Assembly (NCBI GenBank): GCA_041917295.1
Contig: JAYRXX010000025.1
Location: 115,314-179,313, forward strand
Length of the DNA stretch: 64,000 bases
Source of the DNA: JADKHR01 sp041917295
GTDB lineage: Bacteria > Elusimicrobiota > Elusimicrobia > FEN-1173
Direction: 5' to 3'
Under the pieces are notes generated by a model. That model did not search any database, had not been told where the DNA came from, and saw nothing but the letters and a program-made list of their open reading frames with translations. This document shows, in pieces, positions 32,708 through 42,087 of this stretch. A program made the translations under genes and the position numbers. The stretch's first letter is position 1. Each line of letters opens with the position of its first letter.

Positions 32708-35700
32708 ATGAAAAGATCCCTTTGGGGCGGGTTGAACAGGTGGGGGGCCGCGGGATTGGCGTTTTTAGTTGGAGCTCAATCCGTTTTAGCAACTCAGCCG
32801 GAAAAAAATTACTGGGACCAGCGGCGGGCTGACCGGTCCGCCCATCGCTCGGGAACGCTGGTTTCTCGGGCAGTTCCTCCCCGCTCTTCTTCACCGTGGG
32901 CCGAACAGTTGCCGCCGGTTCAGGCGTTTCGGCCGTCCCTCTCTCCTTCCCTTGAACGATCTGTTCCCAAACCGTTTCTGGAAAAACACCGCGCCCTGTT
33001 GAATGCGCTTTCCCCAATTTATGGAACGGTTCGCAAAGTCACGCCCGCGCCGGGGTTCGCCGCGGGTCGTGTGGTGGTTCACATTCAAGACGTTCACCAC
33101 AACGCCGAGGCGCAATCCAACATTCGCGGGGCGGTGGCCGACCTCCTAAAATCCGGCCGTGTGGGTGTGGTGGCGTTGGAAGGCTCTTGCGAACCCATCG
33201 ACTTACAAGCGTTTGCGGATTTTCCTCACCGGCAACCCGTGGAACTGGCCGCGGATTGGTTGCTGAAAGAAAATAAAATTTCCGGTCCCATTCATGCGGC
33301 GTTGACGTTTCAGGGGCGGCTCCCGCGCCTGGTGGGCGTCGACGATGAAAAACACTACGCGGCCAACGTCCAAGCGGTGCGCGACGCGGCGCGGCAGGCC
33401 GGCGGCGTTCGCCACACCATCGAAATCGCTCGTCGGAAATTGGAGGTCGAGAAATCTCGGGTGTTCTCCGCGGATTTGTCCGCCTTGGACAAAACGGTGA
33501 ACGATTATCGCGCCGAGCGGATTTCCCTGGGCGCTTACGTGGAAACCCTGACGGCCCGTGTCTCAACGGGGGGGCGATCGTTTCGGTCTGTGGATTTGTT
33601 TTTAAAGGCGCTCAAAATCGAGCGGAGTTTGGATTTTCAACAAGTGGAACGGGAACGAAAACAGCTGGTCGAAACCCTGACCCAATCGCTCACCGCGTCG
33701 GAAATCGATGGGTTGTTGGCGGAGAGCGCGGCTTATCGGTCGGGCGGTCGATTGTTTGGCTCGTTTTACGCCGGGCTCACCGACTTGTGTCGCCGTAAGG
33801 GCGTGGCGTTGTCGGCGTTTCCCGCCATGGACGAATACGTTCGTTACGCGTTGATGGCCGACGGGATTGAACCCGACAAACTCCTGAGAGAAATCCAGCT
33901 ATTGGAAATGGCGGCCTACAAAGCCCTTGTTCGCACCCCATCCGAACGGATGGTGGTGGACCGGTCTCGGCGGTTGTGGTTGGCGAGCCGGTTGGCGGAT
34001 TTTGCGCTCACGCCCCCCGAGTGGGAAGAATGGGGCAAAGCCAAAGGGGAATTTGATCTCACCTCGTTTGAGGCGTTTTATAGGGAAGCCCAGGCCCGGG
34101 ACAAGGCCATCGCGGAAAATGTGGGCAACGCTCTAGCCGATACCGACGTGGCGGTGTTGGTCACCGGCGGGTTTCATGCGGAGGGCGTCGCCCGTTTGCT
34201 CGAACAGCGGGGTGTTTCTGTGATTTCGTTCGTCCCGAAACTGACGAAAGTGGATTTGGCTCAAGGAAGCGGTTACTTGAGCGTTTTTTCCCAGGAAAAG
34301 ACGCCGTTGGAAAAATTGTTCCAGGGGGAAAAATTATTTTTAAGCACTCCCCCCATCGCAAATGAAATTCGCCGGATTCAGTTGCCGGTCGTCGTGACGT
34401 TGTTGGGAGTGCTTTTGGCGACCCAAATAGATCCTCAACTCACCTACGCCCTGTTGGGCGGGCTCGGTCAGATCAAAGACGTTGTGGTTGGGGCCGGGCT
34501 GGCCCAGGGTCTCGTGGTCGTCGGGGCGGGGGCTTTGGTGTTCCGCGTATTTAACAAAGGGGGAAAGGTCGACGTGGTGTCTTCCCCCGAACGGCCGGGG
34601 TTCGCTACAACGTTCAAAATCAAATTTTGGGATCCGGTGCGGGAACAGGTTCTTTATTTTTTCTCCGTGGTGGTGTTTGTCCCTTCCCTTTTCGCGTGGC
34701 TGGTCATAACAGCGGTTGGCGGCGGGGTGGGGATGTTTTTGGCTATGGCGACATTTTTGGTTGTTAGCGTCAGTGGCGTGTTTGGCGTGGTGGTGATTTT
34801 ACTGGGGTTTGAGCACAAGAGGTATGCGCAGAAACAGAGAGAGGCCTTGGTGGGCCCCGCTTTGAAAATCGGCGTTTTGACGCTGGCGGGGTTTGTGGTA
34901 TCAATGGTGTTGCTGTCCCCGTCGGTATTGGGGCTGGTTTCGTATACGGACCAATTCTTCTCGTGGATGCCGGCGGGGGAAGGGAAGGCGTTCTTTTTGT
35001 CCGCGTTGGCCGGCAACCTGTTGGGCGTGTGGAAACATTTTGACCACAACGAAAAAACGTTTGAAAATTTCCTGAAGTGGATAGACAACAGTAATATCGA
35101 TTCTCTCCTGCCGCTGTCAAGGACAGCCGCTAAAAAGAAACCTTTCGTGGCTCCGGCATTTTCCAGAGTGAAATTGAATATCCCCGGTGGGACAACACCA
35201 AATGAATTACTAAATCAATGGTACAACCGAATTTTGGGATTGTTAAATAGCCGGGTTGTCACAGAGCGGGATCTCGAAAGCCTCGTTAATCAAATTAATG
35301 AAATTAACCCCGCTTTTTATCGGGAGAATATTCCTCTATTGACCGATACCAGAGGGCTCCATAATAATCCAAGTTTGGTAAAACAAGTCGTGAACGCAGC
35401 TATTTTTTTACCGCTGGGCGCGCACAGTCTGGGATTTGATGGGCAAAGGGTGGGGGGGATTCCCCTTAACCAACAATCCTGGTCTGGCTATTTGTATTTG
35501 GGGGAACAAATCTGGATGGTGGAACCCCTACCGGGCAATCTTTACACCCCGCTTAGCGCTGATTTTGGGTATGGCATTTTGCCAACGGTTGACTACGGGG
35601 CCACAGGACGAAGAATAGTTTGGAACTCCTCCACTAAAAATCAAGAAAGTATGTCCCCAACGGAGATTTCCGCAATGCAACAATGGTCTGAAGTTATGGA

Positions 35701-38422
35701 GTTAGCGGTCCAAGTTCGAAATCGTGGAATTTTATTGCAACTGCTGAAAGACCATGCCTTCGCGCGAAGGGTTTCTCGATCAGGCGAATATAACCCCACA
35801 CCGCTCACCGATGAAATCGGGAATTCCATCATTCGCACGGATCGCGGTAACCCGTGGCCTACCTATGGACCGGAGGCTCCCCTCTACGTGAACGCTCGGT
35901 TGGCCGGACTAATCGACGCGTTGACTTACCTAAGAGATTCATCGGATCCTGTCCAACGAAGTAGAAACAATGAACACCTCGGCATCGTTTTCTTTAAATC
36001 GGAACTGGATTCGTATCTTGCCTCCCCCAGCGATAATTCTGGCCCCAAAGATGCACTTCGCCAGGTGACGGTTGGGATTATCCATCAGATTGGTCCCATT
36101 CAGGATGCAAAGGCAAAAGGGGATTCCTCCGAAGCCCTTCGAAGATCGATTCTTTTGTTGGGAACCATTCAAGGGGGGTTGTTTTGGACTTATAATGAAA
36201 GACACTTCGCCGTGAATGGAAAAAAGGCTGGAATGTGGGATGTTGAGCTTAAGAAATTATCTTCACCTCCCACCGGTCTTTCTATTATTCCGCCAAGATT
36301 TACTAGGCCACCCCAAGGAAAGGGGAAAGATCTATCCCCAGAGGAAAAGTTGCCGGCTGAGGATCCCTCGAATGATAAAAAAGTTTTGGCGGTATTAGTG
36401 GCAAACCCAGATCTCCCTCCCCCGCATCAAGGCCAATCGTCTCCGTCGATTAACGGACCTGAAATCCCATTTTTCCCCGAAACAGACCAAGGGATTGAAG
36501 AACTTAGAAACGCGATAAAATCGATTCGTTGGATTCAGTCTGCAAACGGGTCTTCCAGGGACGCTTTAAGTGATCAAATTAACTCCCTTCAAGAGAAGCT
36601 TGTTGAAAAAGTGCGTGCAAATCAAAACGTGGCGAAGGCTCTGTCGGACTCTGCTGAGGCACTGCAACTGGGATTTGAGGATATCGGGTTTTTAAAAAAA
36701 TATGTTGAAATTCAAAGGGCTGGAACTTTACCCTCAATTTACACTCTGACTGATAGCGTTTTCACCGGAGATGCGGACAAGGCCCTTGAAGTTCATGAGC
36801 GATTGGTTGAATTGCTGGGGAATGGGGACTTATTACCGCTTTCGTTTGATGAGGACGTCGAGGATGTTTCCGACGCGGAGATGTCCGAAGGGGGACTGGC
36901 TCCGTTTTACGATCGAGGTTATCGGGTTGTTGTTTTTGGAGATGCCTACAAGAAATATGTGGCAAATAATAACCCGGTTCAGAAAGTGATCGTGAATGCG
37001 GTCGGACTCCTGATCAATTCTAGGGAAACCGCTGGGGGAGGGCACGGCGTTCCCGTTATTTGGAGGGAGCGCGTATACAAGAAAACACCTTCCGGACAAA
37101 TAGTTAATGTTAAGTTCGTTGGAGAAAAAACCATCGTGGTGTTTTGGGTGGGCTCCGAAGATAAAGCCCATGGAAGACAATCATTCACGGCCAATAAGGA
37201 AGTCGACCGAAGAATCGCTTCCCAAGTGGAGAATTTGCCAAACGAACTGGATAAATACGTTGCCGTGGGCGCCGACTTTTCTGTGGATGAAACGGCCGAC
37301 CTCTCGCAACTCTTACAAAACTCCCAAACCGGAGGGCCTTCGGGGGCAAAGTCCAATTCATTGCTTTACCTTGTCTCAGGTCGTCCGGGGGTGGGGATCG
37401 GGGGAGCTGGAGTGGAAGCCATATTCCTGCTCCTGGGTACATCGATTTTGGGTGGGGTGGGGATGGGGTTTTTCCTTCTTCCCCTGTTTTCGTTGGCTCA
37501 TGTTTGGATTATCGCTCGGCAAAATCCGGGGATGTCGGTGGCGCAACTTGTTCAACAATTTGTTTGGCATTACCTTTTGGCTTTGCCCTATGCGCTCATT
37601 GGTTTTCCCGGTGTGCAAGAGATTCTGGGCGGGGAAAACGCTGCTCAACTCTTTGCTGTTGGGTGGCATTTGATAACCGACATCGTTTTCATGGTTCAGG
37701 ACCAGATTATGGCTCGGAAAGCCGCCCGAGATACCATGGATATGTTGTTACCGCCGGCAGGGCCTTTGCAGATTGAACAGGTGGGGGGAGCTCGGTGGAC
37801 CCAAGACGTGCGGCCCCAGTTGTTCCGACCGGGGTTTGCCCGAGCTTATGAAAAAGCGTTGGCTCGGGAGTTGTCTCAACGGTGGCGGGGGTCTTTAACG
37901 ACTTCGCCGGACGGGTTGGTTGAGTGGCTTGAGTCTTCTTTCTCGGGCACGCCCGCAACAGCGGATGGCCAAAAGGTTTATGTTCAAGCGGTGGCTGGGG
38001 AGGACCTGGATGATGTGTTGCGATCGGCCCAGATCGTCAACGGATGGGTGGACAGGGGGCTCGACGCGCCGCGCCTTGTTCTGGCGGCAAAAGATACGGC
38101 GGTATTGGCCAAACTCCGCGCGGTGGCTCGGCCCGGCGTTGTCGATGTGGTTGAAAAGCCAGTGACGGACCCGAATGGCGCTTTGGACGCGGCCCTGTTG
38201 TTGGATTCTCTTAACCGATTTCAGATTTCCCCGTCGGCCCGCTTGTCGGTGATGGTTTCTGCGTCGATCTCTGTTAATGAAGCCGTTTTGGATCAGCTCA
38301 ATGGCGACCTGGCCGACCAATTGCGCGAAGCGTTGTTGGCTATAATTAAGGGCGATCCCATTCGCCATCGCGACTTTCGAACGGTCCTTGAAGTCGCTAC
38401 CAAAGTGCTGGAAAGCGCGTAA
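32708..38422 (+). CDS. Giant secreted/membrane protein with ChaN/TraB-like N-terminal domain, function unknown
   Basis: A 1904-residue protein I cannot assign. N-terminus: signal-like helix (AGLAFLVGAQSVLA) then EKNYWDQRRADR. Residues about 120-500 resemble the ChaN/TraB/TIKI fold: VVVHIQDVHHNAEAQ near 122-136, VVALEGS near 155-161 and VLVTGGFHAEGV near 482-494, giving conserved His, Glu and His residues. Residues 557-776 hold five or six membrane segments. Residues about 792-1555 come from visibly AT-richer DNA (35.08-37.37 kb) and match nothing I know. More membrane segments follow at 1566-1667 (ending with KAARDTMDMLLPPAGP), then a 230-residue soluble C-terminus. No interrupting stop or frameshift is seen. 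Possibly leaderless, and transcribed separately from hemW. Confidence 0.85.
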   Translation: MKRSLWGGLNRWGAAGLAFLVGAQSVLATQPEKNYWDQRRADRSAHRSGTLVSRAVPPRSSSPWAEQLPPVQAFRPSLSPSLERSVPKPFLEKHRALLNALSPIYGTVRKVTPAPGFAAGRVVVHIQDVHHNAEAQSNIRGAVADLLKSGRVGVVALEGSCEPIDLQAFADFPHRQPVELAADWLLKENKISGPIHAALTFQGRLPRLVGVDDEKHYAANVQAVRDAARQAGGVRHTIEIARRKLEVEKSRVFSADLSALDKTVNDYRAERISLGAYVETLTARVSTGGRSFRSVDLFLKALKIERSLDFQQVERERKQLVETLTQSLTASEIDGLLAESAAYRSGGRLFGSFYAGLTDLCRRKGVALSAFPAMDEYVRYALMADGIEPDKLLREIQLLEMAAYKALVRTPSERMVVDRSRRLWLASRLADFALTPPEWEEWGKAKGEFDLTSFEAFYREAQARDKAIAENVGNALADTDVAVLVTGGFHAEGVARLLEQRGVSVISFVPKLTKVDLAQGSGYLSVFSQEKTPLEKLFQGEKLFLSTPPIANEIRRIQLPVVVTLLGVLLATQIDPQLTYALLGGLGQIKDVVVGAGLAQGLVVVGAGALVFRVFNKGGKVDVVSSPERPGFATTFKIKFWDPVREQVLYFFSVVVFVPSLFAWLVITAVGGGVGMFLAMATFLVVSVSGVFGVVVILLGFEHKRYAQKQREALVGPALKIGVLTLAGFVVSMVLLSPSVLGLVSYTDQFFSWMPAGEGKAFFLSALAGNLLGVWKHFDHNEKTFENFLKWIDNSNIDSLLPLSRTAAKKKPFVAPAFSRVKLNIPGGTTPNELLNQWYNRILGLLNSRVVTERDLESLVNQINEINPAFYRENIPLLTDTRGLHNNPSLVKQVVNAAIFLPLGAHSLGFDGQRVGGIPLNQQSWSGYLYLGEQIWMVEPLPGNLYTPLSADFGYGILPTVDYGATGRRIVWNSSTKNQESMSPTEISAMQQWSEVMELAVQVRNRGILLQLLKDHAFARRVSRSGEYNPTPLTDEIGNSIIRTDRGNPWPTYGPEAPLYVNARLAGLIDALTYLRDSSDPVQRSRNNEHLGIVFFKSELDSYLASPSDNSGPKDALRQVTVGIIHQIGPIQDAKAKGDSSEALRRSILLLGTIQGGLFWTYNERHFAVNGKKAGMWDVELKKLSSPPTGLSIIPPRFTRPPQGKGKDLSPEEKLPAEDPSNDKKVLAVLVANPDLPPPHQGQSSPSINGPEIPFFPETDQGIEELRNAIKSIRWIQSANGSSRDALSDQINSLQEKLVEKVRANQNVAKALSDSAEALQLGFEDIGFLKKYVEIQRAGTLPSIYTLTDSVFTGDADKALEVHERLVELLGNGDLLPLSFDEDVEDVSDAEMSEGGLAPFYDRGYRVVVFGDAYKKYVANNNPVQKVIVNAVGLLINSRETAGGGHGVPVIWRERVYKKTPSGQIVNVKFVGEKTIVVFWVGSEDKAHGRQSFTANKEVDRRIASQVENLPNELDKYVAVGADFSVDETADLSQLLQNSQTGGPSGAKSNSLLYLVSGRPGVGIGGAGVEAIFLLLGTSILGGVGMGFFLLPLFSLAHVWIIARQNPGMSVAQLVQQFVWHYLLALPYALIGFPGVQEILGGENAAQLFAVGWHLITDIVFMVQDQIMARKAARDTMDMLLPPAGPLQIEQVGGARWTQDVRPQLFRPGFARAYEKALARELSQRWRGSLTTSPDGLVEWLESSFSGTPATADGQKVYVQAVAGEDLDDVLRSAQIVNGWVDRGLDAPRLVLAAKDTAVLAKLRAVARPGVVDVVEKPVTDPNGALDAALLLDSLNRFQISPSARLSVMVSASISVNEAVLDQLNGDLADQLREALLAIIKGDPIRHRDFRTVLEVATKVLESA

Positions 38423-38458
38423 CCTGCCCCTATTATCAAAAATAGATCGGACTGGTGT

Positions 38459-38487
38459 TTGACTTCGGGTTGGGGGTGTGCTATACT
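38459..38487 (+). promoter_or_regulatory. Promoter of the hrcA-grpE-dnaK-dnaJ operon
   Basis: TTGACT (38459-38464), 17-bp spacer, TATACT (38482-38487). The CIRCE operator begins two bases downstream, over the predicted transcription start, so HrcA binding would block polymerase. Confidence 0.85.
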
Positions 38488-38488
38488 T

Positions 38489-38515
38489 TTAGCACTCCGG
38501 ATGCGTGAGTGCTAA
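38489..38515 (+). promoter_or_regulatory. CIRCE operator (HrcA binding site)
   Basis: TTAGCACTC (38489-38497), nine bases, GAGTGCTAA (38507-38515): a perfect match to the CIRCE consensus. It precedes hrcA itself, so the operon is autoregulated. Confidence 0.97.
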
Positions 38516-38518
38516 TTA

Positions 38519-39604
38519 ATGAGAACCCTATCGACCAGCGAGCAGGAAGAACGGAAGCGGCGGCTTCTTCAGGCCGTGATCCATCAATTTATTAAAACAG
38601 GCAAACCGGTGGGGTCGGCTTTTCTCGCGGGCGGGCGGTCGCTGGATTTGTCGCCGGCCACCATTCGCAATGTCATGGGAGAGCTGGAACGGGAAGGCTA
38701 TTTGACCCATCCCCACACCTCCGCCGGGCGGGTGCCCACCGACAAGGCTTACCGCTTTTATGTGGACAGTTTGGTGGAACTGCAACGATTGGCCATCAAA
38801 GAAGAAGAGCGCATTCGCCAAGAACACGAATCACGCATTCGGGAAATAAACGAGTTGATGTTGTCCACGTCCAAGACCTTGTCGGTCTTGTCGAACTACA
38901 CGGGGTTTGTGACGGCGCCCGGGATTGACCAATCCCGACTGCAACACATGGAACTGATCCCCTTGGACGCCCATCGTTTGTTGGCGGTGATGGTCAGCGA
39001 CACGGGCGTGGTCAAGCATCGTCAGGTGGTCTTTGACGGCCGGTATCCGCGGGAGTTGTTGGAACCTTTGGAACGGACATTGAACGAGCGGCTCCGCGGT
39101 CAGCCTTTCTCCCGGGTGCGGGAAACGTTGTTGGACCACATCGAAGCCATCCATCAGCGGCAAATGGATATGTTGGAGTTTGCCCGGCGCGTGACCGAAG
39201 AGGCTTTTGCCCCCGGCGACGCGGCCGACATTTTTGTGGAAGGCGCCGGAAATATTTTGTCCCTGCCGGAGTTCAGCGGGCCGGACGATTTGCGCCAGTT
39301 GGTCCATTTCCTCGACGAAAAACGGGCCCTCGGCGATTTGATTCGCGAAGAGTGGGGCGCCCCGGGGCCCGGGGCCCGGTTTCCGGCGGTGCGGGTGAGC
39401 ATCGGCTCGGAGAACCGGTCCCCCGATATGAAAAACGTGAGTTTAATTTCGTCCTGTTACACCCTGGGCGATCGGCAGGTGGGGGTGTTGGGGATCATCG
39501 GGCCTAAACGGATGGAATATTCCCGCATGATGAACCTGGTTAACCAAATGGCCCAGGCCGTGACCACCGCCTTAAATCGGCTTGTAGGAGGGCCCCATGA
39601 GTGA
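38519..39604 (+). CDS. hrcA: Heat-inducible transcription repressor HrcA
   Basis: 361-residue repressor that binds CIRCE and is kept active by GroEL. An N-terminal winged helix (AVIHQFIKTGKPVGSAFL, SPATIRNVMGELEREGYLTH, HTSAGRVPTDKAYRFYVD) is followed by the GAF-like dimer domain, and the C-terminal part has ISSCYTLGDRQVGVLGIIGP and KRMEYSRMMNLVNQMA. ATG four bases after CIRCE; the leader overlaps the operator. Overlaps grpE by eight bases. Confidence 0.96.
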   Translation: MRTLSTSEQEERKRRLLQAVIHQFIKTGKPVGSAFLAGGRSLDLSPATIRNVMGELEREGYLTHPHTSAGRVPTDKAYRFYVDSLVELQRLAIKEEERIRQEHESRIREINELMLSTSKTLSVLSNYTGFVTAPGIDQSRLQHMELIPLDAHRLLAVMVSDTGVVKHRQVVFDGRYPRELLEPLERTLNERLRGQPFSRVRETLLDHIEAIHQRQMDMLEFARRVTEEAFAPGDAADIFVEGAGNILSLPEFSGPDDLRQLVHFLDEKRALGDLIREEWGAPGPGARFPAVRVSIGSENRSPDMKNVSLISSCYTLGDRQVGVLGIIGPKRMEYSRMMNLVNQMAQAVTTALNRLVGGPHE

Positions 39605-40187
39605 GTTGGATCCGGCCGCCAATAGCGACCTGGACATTTCGGCGCTTCAGCAAAAAACCGCGGAGTTGGACATCTTGCGCCAATCGGTGGACGAGGCCAA
39701 ACGCAAGGCCGACGATTACTATGATCAGCTGATTCGTCTCAAAGCCGAGTTCGAAAATTTCCGCAAGCGGTCCGAGCGGGAAAAGGCCGAGGCCCGTCGG
39801 TGGGGCAAAGAAGAAATTGTGTTGAGGTTGGTTTCCCTGATGGACGTTATGGAACAGGCTGAACGGGCCGCCCACAACGCCCCGGATTTGAAAGCGGTGG
39901 TGTTTGGGTTGGACATGCTCTACGGCGAGTTCAAACGCTTGTTGAAAGAAGAGGGCTTGGACGAAGTGCCCGCCGCGGTGGGCGACGCTTACAATCACGC
40001 GGTTCAAGAAGCCGTTGAAACCGTCGAAGACGAGGGGGTCGACGGGCAAATTCGGGCGGTTCTCCAAAAAGGCTACACGTTTCAAGGGCTTTTGTTTCGC
40101 CCGGCGCGGGTGAAAATTTCAAAGAAAATGGGATCGGGGTCCAGTGGGCCGTTGGTTAAGTCGTCCGACGACGCCCCGGCTATCTAA
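39597..40187 (+). CDS. grpE: Nucleotide exchange factor GrpE
   Basis: 196-residue dimeric co-chaperone. A long N-terminal coiled-coil stretch (about residues 10-75, ELDILRQSVDEAKRKADDYY) leads into the beta domain with HNAPDLKAVVFGLDMLYGEF, VGDAYNHAVQEAVETVED and VLQKGYTFQGLLFRPARVKI. Followed by a strong AAAGGAGGAT Shine-Dalgarno for dnaK. Confidence 0.95.
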   Translation: MSELDPAANSDLDISALQQKTAELDILRQSVDEAKRKADDYYDQLIRLKAEFENFRKRSEREKAEARRWGKEEIVLRLVSLMDVMEQAERAAHNAPDLKAVVFGLDMLYGEFKRLLKEEGLDEVPAAVGDAYNHAVQEAVETVEDEGVDGQIRAVLQKGYTFQGLLFRPARVKISKKMGSGSSGPLVKSSDDAPAI

Positions 40188-40200
40188 AGGAGGATACACC

Positions 40201-42084
40201 ATGGGTAAAATTATCGGTATCGATCTGGGAACTTCGAATTCCGCCGCGGCGGTGATGGAAGGGGGAAAACCCGTCATCATCCCGTCGGCCGAAGGCACCA
40301 CGCTGGGCGGCAAAGCGTTCCCCAGTTACGTGGCGTTCACCAAAGACGAACAGCTGTTGGTGGGCGAACCCGCCCGTCGGCAGGCGGTGTCCAACACCGA
40401 AGGCACCGTGTACGCGTTTAAACGGAAAATGGGCCAGGATTTCAATTATCCCATTCACGGCAAAAACTACACGCCCCAACAGCTCTCGGCGTTCATCCTT
40501 CAAAAAATCAAACGCGACGCGGAAGCCTATTTGGGCGACAAAGTGGAAAAGGCCGTCATCACCGTGCCCGCTTATTTCAACGACAACCAGCGCCAGGCCA
40601 CCAAAGACGCCGGAAAAATTGCCGGGTTGGAAGTCGTGCGCTTGGTCAACGAGCCCACCGCCGCGTCGTTGGCCTACGGGTTGGACAAGTCGGGCCAGGC
40701 CCAGAAAATTTTGGTGTTCGATCTGGGCGGCGGCACGTTGGACGTGACCATCATGGACATGGGCGCCATCGAAAAAGAGGCCACGTTTCAGGTGTTGTCC
40801 ACGAGCGGCGATACCCAGTTGGGCGGCACCGATATGGACAACGTGCTCATCGACTTTATCGCCGAGGAGTTTCGCAAAGAAAACGGCATCGACCTGCGCA
40901 AAGACAAAATGGCCATGCAACGGTTTAAAGAAGCCGCCGAGAAAGCAAAAATCGAGCTGTCCACCGTGTTGGAGACCGACATCAACTTGCCCTTCATCAC
41001 CGCGGACGCGTCCGGTCCGAAACATTTGCAAATGAAACTGACACGCTCGAAATTGGAATCGTTGGTGCAACCCATCATTGATCGATGCAAACACCCCATG
41101 GAACAGGCGTTGAGCGATGCCTCCCTGTCGGCGGGGCAGGTCACGAAAGTGATCATGGTGGGCGGCCCCACGCGGATGCCCATTGTGCAGAAATTTGTGG
41201 AAAGTTACATCGGCCGCAAAATCGAAGGCGGCGTCAATCCCATGGAATGCGTGGCCCTCGGCGCGGCCATCCAAGCCGGGGTGTTGGGCGGCGAGGTCAA
41301 AGACGTGTTGTTGTTGGACGTTACCCCCCTGTCGTTGGGTTTGGAAACCCTCGGCGGCGTCATGACCAAACTGATCGAGCGCAACACCACCATCCCCATG
41401 AAAAAATCCCAAACGTTCTCGACGGCGGCCGACAACCAGCCGGCGGTGACGATCCATGTCCTGCAAGGCGAACGGCCCTTGGCCAAAGACAACACCTCCT
41501 TGGGCCATTTTGACCTGGACGGCATTCCCCCGGCGCCCCGGGGTGTGCCCCAAGTGGAAGTGACCTTCGACATCGACGCCAACGGCATCCTCAACGTGAA
41601 GGCCGTGGACATGGGCACAAAAAAAGAACAACACATCACCATCCACGCCAAGAGCAAACTCTCCAAGGACGAGGTCGAAAAGTTTGTGAAAGAAGCGGAA
41701 CGCTTTGCCGAGGAAGACAAAAAGAAAGCCCAAGAAATTGAAACCAAAAACGAGGCCGATGCCGTTGTGTACTCGACGGAAAAGGCCCTCAAAGACCACG
41801 GCGACAAGGTGGGGCAAGACGAGCGCATGGCCATCGAACGCGCCTTGAACGACGCCAAAGAGGCCTTGAAAGGCACGGACTTGGAAAAAATTAAGAAAAC
41901 CAAAGAGGACCTGTTGAAAGCGTCCCACAAACTGGCCGAAGAAGTGTACAAGGCCGCGTCCGCCAAGGCTCAGCCCGGCGGCGGGGAACCGTCCGGCGCG
42001 ACCGGGTCCGCCGGCGGTAGTTCCAACGGCAAAGACAATGTGGTCGACGCGGAAGTGGTGGACGAGAAAAACAAGCCGTCCTAA
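40201..42084 (+). CDS. dnaK: Chaperone protein DnaK (Hsp70)
   Basis: 627-residue Hsp70. N-terminal ATPase domain with GIIGIDLGTSNSAAAVMEGG (read as IIGIDLGTSN), VITVPAYFNDNQRQATKDAG and VFDLGGGTLDVTIM; substrate domain with LLLDVTPLSLGLETLGGVMT. The C-terminal lid ends in KDNVVDAEVVDEKNKPS. Preceded by AAAGGAGGAT, which fits a highly expressed gene. A 952-residue antisense frame opposite this gene is an artefact of its codon bias. Confidence 0.97.
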   Translation: MGKIIGIDLGTSNSAAAVMEGGKPVIIPSAEGTTLGGKAFPSYVAFTKDEQLLVGEPARRQAVSNTEGTVYAFKRKMGQDFNYPIHGKNYTPQQLSAFILQKIKRDAEAYLGDKVEKAVITVPAYFNDNQRQATKDAGKIAGLEVVRLVNEPTAASLAYGLDKSGQAQKILVFDLGGGTLDVTIMDMGAIEKEATFQVLSTSGDTQLGGTDMDNVLIDFIAEEFRKENGIDLRKDKMAMQRFKEAAEKAKIELSTVLETDINLPFITADASGPKHLQMKLTRSKLESLVQPIIDRCKHPMEQALSDASLSAGQVTKVIMVGGPTRMPIVQKFVESYIGRKIEGGVNPMECVALGAAIQAGVLGGEVKDVLLLDVTPLSLGLETLGGVMTKLIERNTTIPMKKSQTFSTAADNQPAVTIHVLQGERPLAKDNTSLGHFDLDGIPPAPRGVPQVEVTFDIDANGILNVKAVDMGTKKEQHITIHAKSKLSKDEVEKFVKEAERFAEEDKKKAQEIETKNEADAVVYSTEKALKDHGDKVGQDERMAIERALNDAKEALKGTDLEKIKKTKEDLLKASHKLAEEVYKAASAKAQPGGGEPSGATGSAGGSSNGKDNVVDAEVVDEKNKPS

Positions 42085-42087
42085 CGC

